Source: an uncultured Saprospiraceae bacterium
Lineage (GTDB): Bacteria > Bacteroidota > Bacteroidia > Chitinophagales > Saprospiraceae
Length of the DNA stretch: 64,000 nt
Assembly: GCA_943788055.1 (NCBI GenBank)
Contig: CALSOU010000004.1
Span: forward strand, 124,001 to 188,000
Reading direction: 5' to 3'
The number at the start of each line of letters is the position of its first letter. Position 1 is the first letter of the stretch. Of this stretch, positions 55,241 to 64,000 are shown in pieces. The notes beneath the pieces were generated by a model, which had not been told where the DNA came from, ran no database searches, and saw nothing but the letters and a program-made list of their open reading frames with translations. The translations under genes and the position numbers were made by a program.

Positions 55241-55388
55241 TTAATACACTTCAGGCATTCCTCCACAAAGGATAGCATAGATTGTCCCAGTAACTCCATA
55301 AGGTTTTGTAGTAAGTGCTTCAGCAAATGCCCCAGGCCACGAGGATAAGGTTGAATAACCAATAGCAGCGGTATTAGAGGTGTAAATA
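55241..55388 (-). pseudogene. Short unidentified gene remnant
   Basis: After the amidohydrolase stop an open frame reads NTAAIGYSTLSSWPGAFAEA, LTTKPYGVTGTIYAILC and GGMPEVY, ending TAA at 55241. It resembles the tail of a conserved protein, but I cannot assign it. No start codon is visible in frame. Confidence 0.35.
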
Positions 55389-57089
55389 TTATATCTCTTT
55401 TGCGTCAAAGACTACTTTGCCGTTGAGAATCGTGTATAAGACTTTTGTATCTAGTATCTGATCTTCAGGACAGGTTACAATATTATGGTCTAGTATAACG
55501 AAGTCTGCTAGTTTTCCTACAGTAATGCTGCCTTTGTTATCTTCTTCAAACGCTGCGTATGCGTTGGCCATAGTGTAGCTATACATGGCTTCCTCTCTCG
55601 TCATAGATTGTTCAGGAAAGAAAGCCACAGAGTTTCCAGCACGTTTTCTCGTCACACTAGCATGAAATGACGCGATTGGATCTACATCTTCCACAGGAGC
55701 ATCTGTGCCATTTGTTACAACCGCACCTGCGTCCAGTAGACTTCTCCACGGATATGCTCCTGTTCTAGCTCTTTGTTCACCTAAGCGAGCTACCACGAAT
55801 GGAGAATCTGACGTACAATGTATGGCTTGCATACTTGCAATAACTCCTAATTCTGCAAATCTAGGGATGTCTGAAACTGCCAAGTGCTGAGCATGCTCCA
55901 TGCGCCATCTTTTATCTTTAGATTGAGGGAAGTCTTTCTCGATGAGATTCAAAATTTCTTGATTTCCGCGATCACCTATCGTATGTATACATAATTGCAT
56001 GTCATTTTTCTCAGCAAGTTTTCCAATGGCTCTAACTTCGCTTAGTTCAGTAGTGTTCTGTCCAACAAAATTGGGTTTGTCAGAATAGCTTTCCAAAAGC
56101 CAAGCACCATATGAACCGAGCGCTCCATCGATTTCGGTTTTTATAGCTCTACAAGTAAAATAGTGATCACCTTCGTCGATTGTTTTAATAGCGGCAAGTC
56201 TACCTGCCATTTCTTCTGAAGATCTGCGAATCATTGCCCAAAGGCGAATACCTAGAGTTTCATCCCTTGCCATTTGAGTATAGGCCTCGATTTCTTCAAA
56301 GCTTGATCCCGCGTCTTGAAATGAAGTAACACCTTTTCGAAGACACTCTTCAGTTGCAAGAACTATCGATTCCTCCCACTGCGCCTCTCGCTCACCCGGG
56401 TCAATTGAATTTAAGTAGTTCTGATGTACATCTCTGATCATTGCCATCGCCCGTTCTTCGAAAACACCGATTGCTTCTCCTTGATCATTCCTGATAACGG
56501 CGCCACCTGCGGGGTCCAAAGTTTCCAAATTTATCTGTGCCATCTCCATTGCTTTTGCATTAGCAAATAGTCCATGACCGCTAGCATGGATCAACATAAC
56601 GGGATTGTCGGGACTCACAGCACTTAGTTTTTTATGGTCGGGATAACCGAAATAGGTTTGTCCTGGATAGGCTGACCACTTTTCTTGATGCCAACCTCTT
56701 CCCGTAATCCACTCACCTGGTTTAGCATCTCTTGCTTTTTTCTCCACTAATTTTACTATTTCATCCCAACTAGTTGTTTTCAAAAGATTTAATTCTTGGA
56801 GACTTTTACCTAGGCCTGAGAAATGGCCGTGACCTTCAATAAACCCGGGCATTACAAAAGAGCCTGTCGCATCTATTATTTCTGTTTTTTCATCGGCATA
56901 ATTGTTCATTTCGGATTCGTCCCCCATCGCAACAATCCTTCCGTCAAGTACTGCCACGGCTTCGACAGTTGGCTGGTTTGTATCTACCGTGTAGATGTCA
57001 CCTCCTTTAATAATCATTGTAGCCTTTTTGTCTTGATTACAACTCGCAAGAAAAAAAAGTAGTCCAAATAAAAAACAAATTATACGCAT
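55389..57089 (-). CDS. Amidohydrolase family lipoprotein (YtcJ-like)
   Basis: A 566-residue lipoprotein (lipobox FLASC, Cys 17) of the amidohydrolase-3 (YtcJ) type. The metal-binding start GFIEGHGHFSGLG (about 82) has the HxH pair; EIDGALGSYGAWL (about 317), CIHTIGDRGN (about 368) and MEHAQHL (about 399) supply further ligands, and VTNGTDAPVED (about 462) the catalytic Asp. Members hydrolyse cyclic or acylated amides. The substrate is unknown. Being lipid-anchored it acts outside the cytoplasm. Confidence 0.9.
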   Translation of the reverse strand: MRIICFLFGLLFFLASCNQDKKATMIIKGGDIYTVDTNQPTVEAVAVLDGRIVAMGDESEMNNYADEKTEIIDATGSFVMPGFIEGHGHFSGLGKSLQELNLLKTTSWDEIVKLVEKKARDAKPGEWITGRGWHQEKWSAYPGQTYFGYPDHKKLSAVSPDNPVMLIHASGHGLFANAKAMEMAQINLETLDPAGGAVIRNDQGEAIGVFEERAMAMIRDVHQNYLNSIDPGEREAQWEESIVLATEECLRKGVTSFQDAGSSFEEIEAYTQMARDETLGIRLWAMIRRSSEEMAGRLAAIKTIDEGDHYFTCRAIKTEIDGALGSYGAWLLESYSDKPNFVGQNTTELSEVRAIGKLAEKNDMQLCIHTIGDRGNQEILNLIEKDFPQSKDKRWRMEHAQHLAVSDIPRFAELGVIASMQAIHCTSDSPFVVARLGEQRARTGAYPWRSLLDAGAVVTNGTDAPVEDVDPIASFHASVTRKRAGNSVAFFPEQSMTREEAMYSYTMANAYAAFEEDNKGSITVGKLADFVILDHNIVTCPEDQILDTKVLYTILNGKVVFDAKEI

Positions 57090-57108
57090 ATGCTATTGGG
57101 TTTAGCTG

Positions 57109-57137
57109 TTGTGAAATGCTAAAATACAATATCTTTG
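57109..57137 (+). promoter_or_regulatory. Bacteroidota-type promoter of the polyprenyl synthase gene
   Basis: TTG (57109-57111), 18-base spacer and TATCTTTG (57130-57137). Transcription would begin near 57144, about 80 bases before the ATG at 57225. Confidence 0.75.
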
Positions 57138-57224
57138 TCAAGTTTTTACATTGTTTATATTTCTTGATATCGCTTGACGAAGGACAGAATATTGTGTGTA
57201 AACCTAAATCACAAATTCAATTTT

Positions 57225-58182
57225 ATGCAGCAGTCTTTTTCAGATATACGTAAGCAGTTTGAAAATCACCTTTATACTAATTTGTATAAAGAAGGAACCT
57301 GTTAATCTGTATGAGCCAATAAACTATTTACTGAAACTGGGTGGCAAAAGAGCTAGGCCAGCTATGGCGCTCATGTCTCATGAGTTGTTTGCACCTTTAA
57401 ATGAGGATGCATTTAAGATTGCTATGGCGATAGAAGTTTTTCACAATTTTACATTAATGCATGATGATATTATCGATGATGCCGACGCACGCAGAGCGAA
57501 GCAATCTGTGCATGTGAAGTATTCTACAAACACTGCAATTCTGTCTGGAGATGGTATGATGATTGAAGCATACGAATTTGTAGCAAATTTGGATCAAAAA
57601 GAATTGATCCCAGAATTGTTCTCGCGTTTCAACCGCTATGCCCTTGGTGTTTGTTACGGACAGCAATACGATATGGATTTTGAGGTGAGAACTGATGTAA
57701 CAATAGATGAATATATAGAAATGATTCGTCTAAAGACAGCCGTATTGCTGGGTTGTGCTTTGTCGATGGCAGCAATCACTGCAGGGGCAAGCAAGGAAGA
57801 TGTTGAGCACCTTCAGAAATTTGGGGAGAACGTTGGTATAGCTTTTCAATTGCAAGATGATCTCTTAGATACCTTCGGAGATGCAAAAACGTTTGGAAAA
57901 CGCATTGGAGGGGACATCCTTCAAAATAAGAAGTCATATCTGTATCTAAAGGCCTTTGAACTAGCTGACGAAGAGCAGAAACAAACCTTAAAGGAACTCT
58001 ATAATCCTGATAACGTTCCAAAATCTTTAGAGGAAGAGGAATTCAAAATATCAACAGTAAAAGCTATTTTTGAAAAATTAGTGGTACAAGAATATGCAAC
58101 GCAATTGATGGAAGCATATAATCATCTCGGGATTTCACATCTTGACGCTGTATGCGTTTCTGAAGATGCGAAAAAGCCATAA
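57225..58182 (+). CDS. Polyprenyl (isoprenyl) diphosphate synthase, apparent frameshift near the N-terminus
   Basis: A trans-prenyltransferase that condenses isopentenyl diphosphate with allylic diphosphates. The catalytic core is clear: first Asp-rich motif DDIIDDADARR (near 57470), GGKRARP, GDGMMIEA and the second motif QLQDDLLDTFGD. The natural N-terminus MQQSFSDIRKQFENHLYTNL begins at the ATG at 57225 and reads into the frame +1 to the core; joining needs removal of one base in the A-run at 57288-57290 (TATAAAG to TATAAG gives LYKKEPVNLYEP). The open frame from 57259 alone begins with an unnatural MKITFILICIKK. It is a sequencing error, a recent mutation or, less likely, a recoding site. 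Confidence 0.75.
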
Positions 58183-58219
58183 AAGACTTATGCGATTTGT
58201 TGATGAATAGAAATAGTTA

Positions 58220-59209
58220 ATGTCAGTCCAAGAAGCTACAGGAGCAATTGTTATACTTGCATATCCCGAGGAATTCGTTTCTATGATTCCAGCTTGGTAT
58301 CGAAAACCTATGGAGTGGCTGGGAATGGTAAACGAGGGTAAGATTTGTGTTGGCCACTCTGCCATGGCTCTGATCAATAAAGAATCTGGAAAGATTCATT
58401 ACGCAGACTTTGGTCGATATATTACACCTTTTGGGTATGGTAGAACTAGAATGGTCAAGACTGATCCTGACGTTGGATTTAATTACCATGTGGCATTTGA
58501 TGAGGATGGATTTATCGTTGACAAAATGGCATTGTTTGAGCATATATTCAAGCACCCAGAGAAAACACATGGAGGCGATTCCATGTTTGTCAGTCTAAAT
58601 CAGAATATCGATTTTGATAGTTGCTTCAATTTCATTAGCAGCATGAACGCCAAAGGTTCTATCAAGTATGACCCTTTTGGGAAAGATGCATCAAATTGTT
58701 CTCGTTTTGTATTTGAGACTATATTAGCCGGTATGAAATCGTCTTTTGAGCGAAAGCGACTACATAGGAAGAGCCCACTCACTGCATCTCCTTTAGCTAA
58801 TGTATTTTATGGGACTGATGATGACTCATACGAATTTACTCCATCAGGTGCAAACATCGTAACTGATAAATCTCTAAAGAAAATAGTTTCATACTTTTTT
58901 AAGAAACCCACTCCAACATCAGTAATGAAAGATGAATTCCAGCCAACTGAGAACATGTCTTTTTTAGGAGGAGTAGGAGATCAAGCTTATTTCAAGTTAG
59001 ACGAAATTGTGCAAGGGGATAAAGCGATTGTTACCAAATTGGATAAGAATGGTCATAAGACTTTCACACATAGTTATCGATTAACCTCGGATTTCGATCC
59101 AAATGTCACTTTCGAATTTGTGCACGATTCAAATGCCGCTTGGATTACTATCGAGCAAAAGAAGAAAAGACTTAGATTTGAACGTTTTAATGAGCTTGGA
59201 AAAGAATAG
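58220..59209 (+). CDS. Protein of unknown function, DUF6695-like
   Basis: A 329-residue soluble protein. The N-terminal half includes VGHSAMALINKESGKIHYAD, FGRYITPFGYGRTRM (about 70) and later FGKDASNCSRFV, which resemble a cysteine-peptidase-like (CHAP/NlpC-like) arrangement with a conserved Cys and His, as in the DUF6695 family; that assignment is tentative. It has no signal peptide. The gene starts 38 bases after the polyprenyl synthase stop and may be co-transcribed. Confidence 0.6.
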   Translation: MSVQEATGAIVILAYPEEFVSMIPAWYRKPMEWLGMVNEGKICVGHSAMALINKESGKIHYADFGRYITPFGYGRTRMVKTDPDVGFNYHVAFDEDGFIVDKMALFEHIFKHPEKTHGGDSMFVSLNQNIDFDSCFNFISSMNAKGSIKYDPFGKDASNCSRFVFETILAGMKSSFERKRLHRKSPLTASPLANVFYGTDDDSYEFTPSGANIVTDKSLKKIVSYFFKKPTPTSVMKDEFQPTENMSFLGGVGDQAYFKLDEIVQGDKAIVTKLDKNGHKTFTHSYRLTSDFDPNVTFEFVHDSNAAWITIEQKKKRLRFERFNELGKE

Positions 59210-59245
59210 GCTTACGCCCAAAAGTACACATATGCAGCATTTTTC

Positions 59246-59710
59246 TTAGTCATTTGTAGTCCTTTCGAAAACAACCTTACAATCCCACCAATTCTTTTCG
59301 ATTATTGCTCCATTTCTTTCGTAAAAACGAATTGCCCCTTCATTCCAATCAAGAACTTCCCATTTAACTAATTTACAACCTTGAATTTTAGCCTCAGAAA
59401 TGAAAGCGTTGTAAAGCTTTTGTCCGATTCCATGATTTCGATAATCACTGCTGACAATAAAATCTTCCAAATAGAGCATTTTACCTTTCCATGTGGAAAA
59501 TGTTGGGTAGTAGAGACATAATCCAACAACGTCAGATCGCTCTTCTGCTAAATGAACGCCAAATAATCCTGATTTGAAATTTACCTCATAGTCCTTTAAT
59601 GTGGACCAAACTGAGGATTCTGCCTTTTCAAACGAAGCTAGTTCTTTTACAAGCTTAAATATAGCGGGAATATCGTCATATGTAGCTTTGCGAATATTGA
59701 CTTTATACAT
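59246..59710 (-). CDS. GNAT family N-acetyltransferase
   Basis: A 154-residue acyl-CoA transferase of the diamine/spermidine acetyltransferase-like type. The acetyl-CoA loop is YRNHGIGQKLYNAFISEA (about 91). The preceding strand is LYLEDFIVSSD and the following KLVKWEVLDWNEGAIRFYERNGA carries the catalytic Tyr and Asn. Substrate: a polyamine, thialysine or other amine, not resolved. Convergent with the DUF6695-like gene. Confidence 0.88.
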   Translation of the reverse strand: MYKVNIRKATYDDIPAIFKLVKELASFEKAESSVWSTLKDYEVNFKSGLFGVHLAEERSDVVGLCLYYPTFSTWKGKMLYLEDFIVSSDYRNHGIGQKLYNAFISEAKIQGCKLVKWEVLDWNEGAIRFYERNGAIIEKNWWDCKVVFERTTND

Positions 59711-59870
59711 GGTCCTAGATTTAGGTATTATTGTTTCAATTTTACAGTCGACTACTCAAATCTTAAACAGAGATAAGATTTTTTAGCCTATGATTACCAT
59801 AAACTTAATTCTTTTCAAATAACCAGTTTGTCAAATGTAAAACTCAATTAAAAAAATATTGACATAAGCG

Positions 59871-59901
59871 TTTGGAATACAAAGAAATAGTGCTACATTT
59901 G
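59871..59901 (+). promoter_or_regulatory. Promoter of the rpsL-rpsG-fusA operon
   Basis: TTTG (59871-59874), a 19-base spacer and TACATTTG (59894-59901) match the Bacteroidota consensus perfectly. The leader to rpsL is about 90 bases. Confidence 0.85.
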
Positions 59902-59997
59902 CATTCCCTTTTGAGGGAGGTATGTCATTTCGGGTATGTAACTCGTTGATTTACAATAAATAAGAACGAATTTTTTATAAAAATACTAAATTAGGTT

Positions 59998-60372
59998 ATG
60001 CCTACAATCAATCAATTAGTAAGAAAGGGACGAAAGAAAGTGATCGTCAAGAGTAAGTCTAGAGCACTTGATTCTTGTCCACAAAAGCGTGGAGTGTGTA
60101 CTCGTGTGTATACAACTACTCCGAAGAAACCTAACTCAGCTTTAAGAAAAGTTGCTAAAGTAAGGCTGACAAATGGACTTGAGGTTATTGCTTATATCCC
60201 TGGTGAAGGTCATAACTTACAAGAGCACTCTATTGTCTTAATAAGAGGGGGAAGAGTAAAGGATTTACCTGGTGTTCGATATACTATCGTTCGTGGAGCT
60301 CTTGATACCGCTGGTGTAAATGGTAGGTTACAATCACGTTCTAAATATGGGACTAAGCGCCCTAAAAAATAA
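59998..60372 (+). CDS. rpsL: 30S ribosomal protein S12
   Basis: A 124-residue protein of the small-subunit decoding centre, where streptomycin acts. The conserved [21 protein letters not shown] and the loop [11 protein letters not shown] are intact, and the K-x-P-N-S-A-L-R segment has the wild-type lysines. First gene of the str operon. Confidence 0.98.
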   Translation: MPTINQLVRKGRKKVIVKSKSRALDSCPQKRGVCTRVYTTTPKKPNSALRKVAKVRLTNGLEVIAYIPGEGHNLQEHSIVLIRGGRVKDLPGVRYTIVRGALDTAGVNGRLQSRSKYGTKRPKK

Positions 60373-60392
60373 TCTTCAAATCGTAATTTGAC

Positions 60393-60857
60393 ATGAGAAA
60401 AAGAAGACCGAAAAAGAGAATTATTGCTCCAGATCCGCGATTTGGTGACCAAGTAATTACAATGTTCGTAAATAACTTAATGCTTTCAGGAAAGAAAACT
60501 GTTGCATTTGCAAGATTCTATGATGCGATGGATATCGTTGCTGAAAAGACAGGAGAAAATCCACATGAGATTTTTCAAAAGGCATTAGTAAATGCTACTC
60601 CTTCAGTGGAAGTTCGTTCCAAAAGAATTGGTGGTGCAACTTTTCAGATTCCAACTGAGATTCCTGCGAGAAGAAGAACTTCTATTGGTATGAAATGGTT
60701 AATCCGTTTCTCAAGAGAACGTAGCGGAAAAGGCATAGCAGAAAAGTTAGCTGCTGAGTTAATAGCAGCGAGTAAAAGTGAAGGTGCTGCTGTAAAGCGT
60801 AAAGATGATACGCACAGAATGGCCGAAGCAAACAGAGCTTTTGCTCACTTTAGATAG
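60393..60857 (+). CDS. rpsG: 30S ribosomal protein S7
   Basis: A 154-residue assembly protein of the 30S head (MRKRRPKKRIIAPDPRFGDQ). Conserved GGATFQIPTEIPARRRTSIGMKWLI and RMAEANRAFAHFR C-terminus. It lies 20 bases after rpsL. Confidence 0.98.
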   Translation: MRKRRPKKRIIAPDPRFGDQVITMFVNNLMLSGKKTVAFARFYDAMDIVAEKTGENPHEIFQKALVNATPSVEVRSKRIGGATFQIPTEIPARRRTSIGMKWLIRFSRERSGKGIAEKLAAELIAASKSEGAAVKRKDDTHRMAEANRAFAHFR

Positions 60858-60920
60858 TAGAGTTAGAATCTACTGTGAAATAAAATATTTTTTTAATTAT
60901 TGAAATTACTTCTCAGGACC

Positions 60921-63056
60921 ATGTCTAAAGATTTAAGTTTTACAAGGAATATCGGTATCGCTGCTCACATTGATGCTGGTAAAACAACAACCACTGAAAG
61001 GGTTCTTTTCTACACAGGAATGAGTCACAAAATCGGTGAAGTTCATGATGGTGCTGCTACCATGGACTGGATGGAGCAAGAGCAAGAGCGTGGTATTACA
61101 ATTACTTCCGCTGCTACTAAGACGAAGTGGATGTGGAAAGATCAAGAATATCCAATGAATATTATTGATACTCCAGGTCACGTGGATTTTACAGTAGAGG
61201 TAAATAGATCTTTAAGAGTATTAGATGGTTTAGTATTCTTGTTTTGTGCAGTAAGTGGTGTTGAGCCCCAATCAGAAACAAACTGGAGATTGGCAGATAA
61301 TTATAAAGTTCCTAGAATTGGATTTGTAAATAAAATGGATCGTTCTGGCGCTGATTTCTTTAATGTCGTGAAAGATGTTGAAGAGAAATTAGGTTCTACT
61401 GCTATTCCTCTTCAAGTGCCGATTGGTGCTGAAGAGAGTTTCAAAGGTGTTATTGATTTGATTACAAACAAAGCTATTGTTTGGAATGAGGATGATATGG
61501 GGATGACTTACGATGAAATTCCAATGCCAGCTGATCTTGTAGATGTAGCTTCAGAGTGGAGGGAGAAATTGTTGGAAGCTGTCGCTGAATATGACGAATC
61601 TCTAATGGAGAAATTCTTCGAAGATCAGAATAGTATTACAGAAGAAGAAATGATTGCTGCTGTGCGAGGTGCTGTACTTGATAATAAGTTTGTACCAATG
61701 ATGTGTGGATCAGCGTTCAAAAATAAAGGAGTTCAGGCTGTTCTTGATGCATGTTGTGCATTTTTGCCGTCTCCGCTTGATATAGATGCTGTAAAAGGTA
61801 CTGATCCGAATACTGAGGAAGAGGTATTTAGAAAGCCATCAAATGATGAGCCTTTCTGTGCTCTTGCATTTAAGATCGCTACTGATCCGTATGTTGGAAG
61901 ATTAGCTTTCTTTAGAGTATATTCTGGAGTACTAGAAGCTGGGTCATACATTTATAATACTAGATCTGAAAATAAAGAGCGTATTTCTCGCCTTTATCAA
62001 ATGCATTCAAATAAACAAAATCCTATTGATAGAGTAGAGGCAGGGGATATTGCTGCGGGTGTAGGGTTCAAAGATATTAGAACAGGTGACACTTTAAGTG
62101 TACAATCTGATCCAATTGTTTTGGAAAGTATGGTATTCCCCGATCCTGTTATCGGAGTTGCCATCGAGCCTAAATCTCAGAAAGATCTTGATAAATTGGG
62201 AATGGCATTAGCAAAATTAGCTGAGGAGGATCCTACATTTAAAGTGAGATACGATGAAGACACTAACCAAACTGTGATAAGTGGTATGGGTGAGCTTCAC
62301 TTGGAGATTATCGTTGATAGACTACGTAGAGAATTCAAAGTGGATTGTTCGCAAGGAGCACCGCAAGTAAACTACAAAGAAGCACTCACAACAACAGTTG
62401 ATCACACGGAAAGATTGAAAAAGCAGTCAGGTGGATCAGGTTTGTTTGCTCAAATGCAATTTACGTTAGGACCTGCTGACGAAGAGTTTCTTGATTCTGA
62501 CGACTTCAAAAGTGGAAAAACAATTCTTCAGTTTGAAAACAAGATTGTTGGAGGATCAATTCCTAGGGAGTTCTTCCCATCAATTATCAAAGGTTTCAAT
62601 GCTATGATGAGTAACGGTATATTAGCTGGTTACAATATTGATAGTATGAAAGTTAAGTTGTATGACGGTGCTACGCACGCAGTTGATAGTAAGCCTATTG
62701 CCTTTGAGCTTTGTGCGAAAGAAGGTTTCAGAGCAGCAGCAGCAAGCGCAAAACCAGTACTTCTTGAACCGATCATGAAGTTAGAAATTATTACACCAGA
62801 AGAGTATACTGGTTCTGTAATTGGTGATTTGAACCGAAGAAGAGGCCTACCAAAAGGACAAGAGACAAGAGCTGGAGGAGCAATTAATATTTCTGCTGAA
62901 GTGCCTTTGTCTGAAATGTTCGGGTATGTTACAGATTTACGTACTATTACTTCAGGTAGAGCAAATAGTACGATGGAATTTTCTCACTACGCTGCAGCTC
63001 CTAAGGGAGTAGCTGAAGAGGTTATAGCGAAAGCTAAAGGTGAGGTAAAAGTTTAA
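60921..63056 (+). CDS. fusA: Translation elongation factor G
   Basis: A 711-residue GTPase that drives translocation on the ribosome. Start chosen at the ATG at 60921 ([23 protein letters not shown]); an in-frame TTG at 60900 would add seven residues. G1 [10 protein letters not shown]3 DTPGHVDF, G4 NKMDRSGAD and G5 GSAF are all present, and domains II-V are complete ([18 protein letters not shown] in domain III). Third gene of the operon; no tuf gene follows. Confidence 0.97.
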   Translation: MSKDLSFTRNIGIAAHIDAGKTTTTERVLFYTGMSHKIGEVHDGAATMDWMEQEQERGITITSAATKTKWMWKDQEYPMNIIDTPGHVDFTVEVNRSLRVLDGLVFLFCAVSGVEPQSETNWRLADNYKVPRIGFVNKMDRSGADFFNVVKDVEEKLGSTAIPLQVPIGAEESFKGVIDLITNKAIVWNEDDMGMTYDEIPMPADLVDVASEWREKLLEAVAEYDESLMEKFFEDQNSITEEEMIAAVRGAVLDNKFVPMMCGSAFKNKGVQAVLDACCAFLPSPLDIDAVKGTDPNTEEEVFRKPSNDEPFCALAFKIATDPYVGRLAFFRVYSGVLEAGSYIYNTRSENKERISRLYQMHSNKQNPIDRVEAGDIAAGVGFKDIRTGDTLSVQSDPIVLESMVFPDPVIGVAIEPKSQKDLDKLGMALAKLAEEDPTFKVRYDEDTNQTVISGMGELHLEIIVDRLRREFKVDCSQGAPQVNYKEALTTTVDHTERLKKQSGGSGLFAQMQFTLGPADEEFLDSDDFKSGKTILQFENKIVGGSIPREFFPSIIKGFNAMMSNGILAGYNIDSMKVKLYDGATHAVDSKPIAFELCAKEGFRAAAASAKPVLLEPIMKLEIITPEEYTGSVIGDLNRRRGLPKGQETRAGGAINISAEVPLSEMFGYVTDLRTITSGRANSTMEFSHYAAAPKGVAEEVIAKAKGEVKV

Positions 63057-63066
63057 TTAAATTTAA

Positions 63067-63096
63067 TTGTCCAAGTTGAAAAGTTGTATATCTTTG
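63067..63096 (+). promoter_or_regulatory. Promoter of the S10 ribosomal operon
   Basis: TTG (63067-63069), a 19-base spacer and TATCTTTG (63089-63096) match the consensus perfectly. Start near 63103, about 30 bases before rpsJ. Confidence 0.85.
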
Positions 63097-63134
63097 CGGA
63101 ACTTTTCAATAAGGTATATTTATAAAACAAGGTA

Positions 63135-63443
63135 ATGAATCAAAAAATAAGAATTAAATTGCTCTCTTATGATCACAATTTAGTTGATAAGTCAACTGAA
63201 AAGATTGTAAAGACTGTTAAGAACAGTGGAGCAGTTGTTTCGGGGCCGATTCCGCTGCCAACCGAGAAAGAAATCTTTACTGTCTTGCGTTCACCGCACG
63301 TCAATAAAAAATCTCGAGAGCAGTTTCAATTGAGAACCCATAAGAGACTAATCGAGATTTACACTCCTACACAAAAGACAGTAGACGCGCTATCCAAGCT
63401 CGAACTACCAAGTGGAGTTGATATTCAAGTCAAGTTGACTTAA
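63135..63443 (+). CDS. rpsJ: 30S ribosomal protein S10
   Basis: A 102-residue protein of the 30S head and, in many bacteria, an antitermination partner. The core [40 protein letters not shown] and [17 protein letters not shown] is intact. It opens the S10 operon, separated from fusA by a promoter. Confidence 0.97.
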   Translation: MNQKIRIKLLSYDHNLVDKSTEKIVKTVKNSGAVVSGPIPLPTEKEIFTVLRSPHVNKKSREQFQLRTHKRLIEIYTPTQKTVDALSKLELPSGVDIQVKLT

Positions 63444-63532
63444 TTCTGTATCAGCTAATCTCATTATTTTCTTAAAATTATATTCTCCTTAAATGGAGTT
63501 ATTTGATTTGTAAATCTTTAAATCAAAAGGTA

Positions 63533-64000
63533 GTGAACGGTATCATAGGTAAAAAAGTTGGCATGACCAGTGTCTTTGACGAGACTGGAGCTAATATAGC
63601 TTGTACAGTTATTGAAGCGCAGCCCAATGTAGTAACTCAGATAAAATCAGCGGATGGTGCTGATGGATACGACGCTTTGCAGATATCTTACGGTTCGGCA
63701 AAAGAAAAAAACACAAGTAATGCTTTAGTTGGGCACTACGAAAAAGCTAAAACTACTCCAAAGAGAAAGTCTTTAGAGTTACGTGATTCAAGTATTGAAG
63801 CTGAATTAGGAGACGAAGTCAAGGTAGAGGACGTATTTGTAGTAGGAGATAAGGTTTCTGCTGTAGGTATTACTAAAGGTAAAGGTTTCCAAGGTGTTGT
63901 TAAAAGACATGGTTTCCGAGGAGTTGGAGATGCGACACATGGTCAGCATAATCGTGGAAGAGCTCCTGGATCTATTGGTGCAGCATCATACCCAGCGAAA
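63533..64000 (+). CDS. rplC: 50S ribosomal protein L3, N-terminal part
   Basis: The frame begins at GTG (63533; [19 protein letters not shown]) and runs off the window edge after about 156 codons. [15 protein letters not shown] and [16 protein letters not shown] are hallmark L3 segments, here with the usual Q-H-x-x-R region near the peptidyl transferase centre. No better ATG is seen upstream in frame, so GTG is the likely start. Confidence 0.93.
   Translation, partial: MNGIIGKKVGMTSVFDETGANIACTVIEAQPNVVTQIKSADGADGYDALQISYGSAKEKNTSNALVGHYEKAKTTPKRKSLELRDSSIEAELGDEVKVEDVFVVGDKVSAVGITKGKGFQGVVKRHGFRGVGDATHGQHNRGRAPGSIGAASYPAK

Noticed and set aside
1-64000. CRISPR arrays, insertion sequences, integrases or phage genes
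   Set aside because: No regularly spaced repeats, transposase or integrase motifs or terminal inverted repeats were seen. The accessory islands are recognised only by their remnants.

Overview
The window is AT-rich DNA from a member of the Bacteroidota, probably a gliding, Saprospiria- or Cytophagia-like environmental bacterium (the class is my inference). Evidence: GldH and PorZ of the gliding / type IX secretion (T9SS) machinery, T9SS C-terminal sorting domains, FISUMP, DUF4412, DUF4837 and Lacal_2735-type proteins, near absence of Shine-Dalgarno sites, and Bacteroidota-type promoters (TTG-N18/19-TAnnTTTG) before rpsL, rpsJ, tRNA-Phe and a polyprenyl synthase gene.

Layout. 1-3.3 kb: cell-shape operon mreB-mreC-mreD-mrdA on the minus strand, mrdA cut by the window edge. 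3.7-8.8 kb: a lipoprotein, fabG, an M43-like metalloprotease, a possible sigma-54-driven small RNA and a DUF4412 gene killed by three in-frame stops. 8.9-17.5 kb: metallophosphoesterase, an ECF sigma factor with a trans-envelope anti-sigma/beta-barrel partner, uvrA, a glycosyltransferase and a thioredoxin. 17.6-28.2 kb: grpE-dnaJ-gldH, serine hydrolase, porZ, DUF4837, pckA and a LexA-like XRE/S24 regulator with a palindromic operator. 28.2-35.7 kb: a gene graveyard (T9SS sorting-domain tail, multiply frameshifted zinc metalloprotease, broken lipoprotein, nonsense-ridden T9SS cargo) between intact AI-2E-family, SGNH and DUF819 genes. 36-40 kb: aromatic amino acid operon pheA-aminotransferase-tyrA-DAHP synthase/chorismate mutase. 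40-50 kb: RDD protein, two Hsp20 genes, a sterol desaturase-like protein, tRNA-Phe, pdeM, two POT peptide transporters, folB and a TPR lipoprotein. 50-55.4 kb: an accessory island. 55.4-59.7 kb: amidohydrolase, a frameshifted polyprenyl synthase, a DUF6695-like protein and a GNAT. 59.9-64 kb: rpsL-rpsG-fusA, rpsJ and the start of rplC.

The standout is at 51.9-53.7 kb: the remains of a diversity-generating retroelement (DGR). The 3' end of a secreted FISUMP (C-type-lectin-like) gene is a variable repeat. About 0.55 kb downstream is a template repeat in which 22 of 56 codons are Asn AAY. Of 31 mismatches in the 168 aligned bases, 24 fall on template adenines. Between them lies an Avd-like four-helix-bundle gene with one premature stop. 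No reverse transcriptase is in the window; a thioredoxin-family gene starts where it would be expected. The seven non-adenine differences suggest the cassette is no longer active in cis, or depends on a reverse transcriptase elsewhere.

Broken genes are unusually frequent (about ten loci). Some died by nonsense mutation in an otherwise open frame, others by repeated indels, so the genome appears to be shedding secreted and storage functions. Single-base errors in the assembly cannot be excluded for the lone frameshift in the polyprenyl synthase gene.
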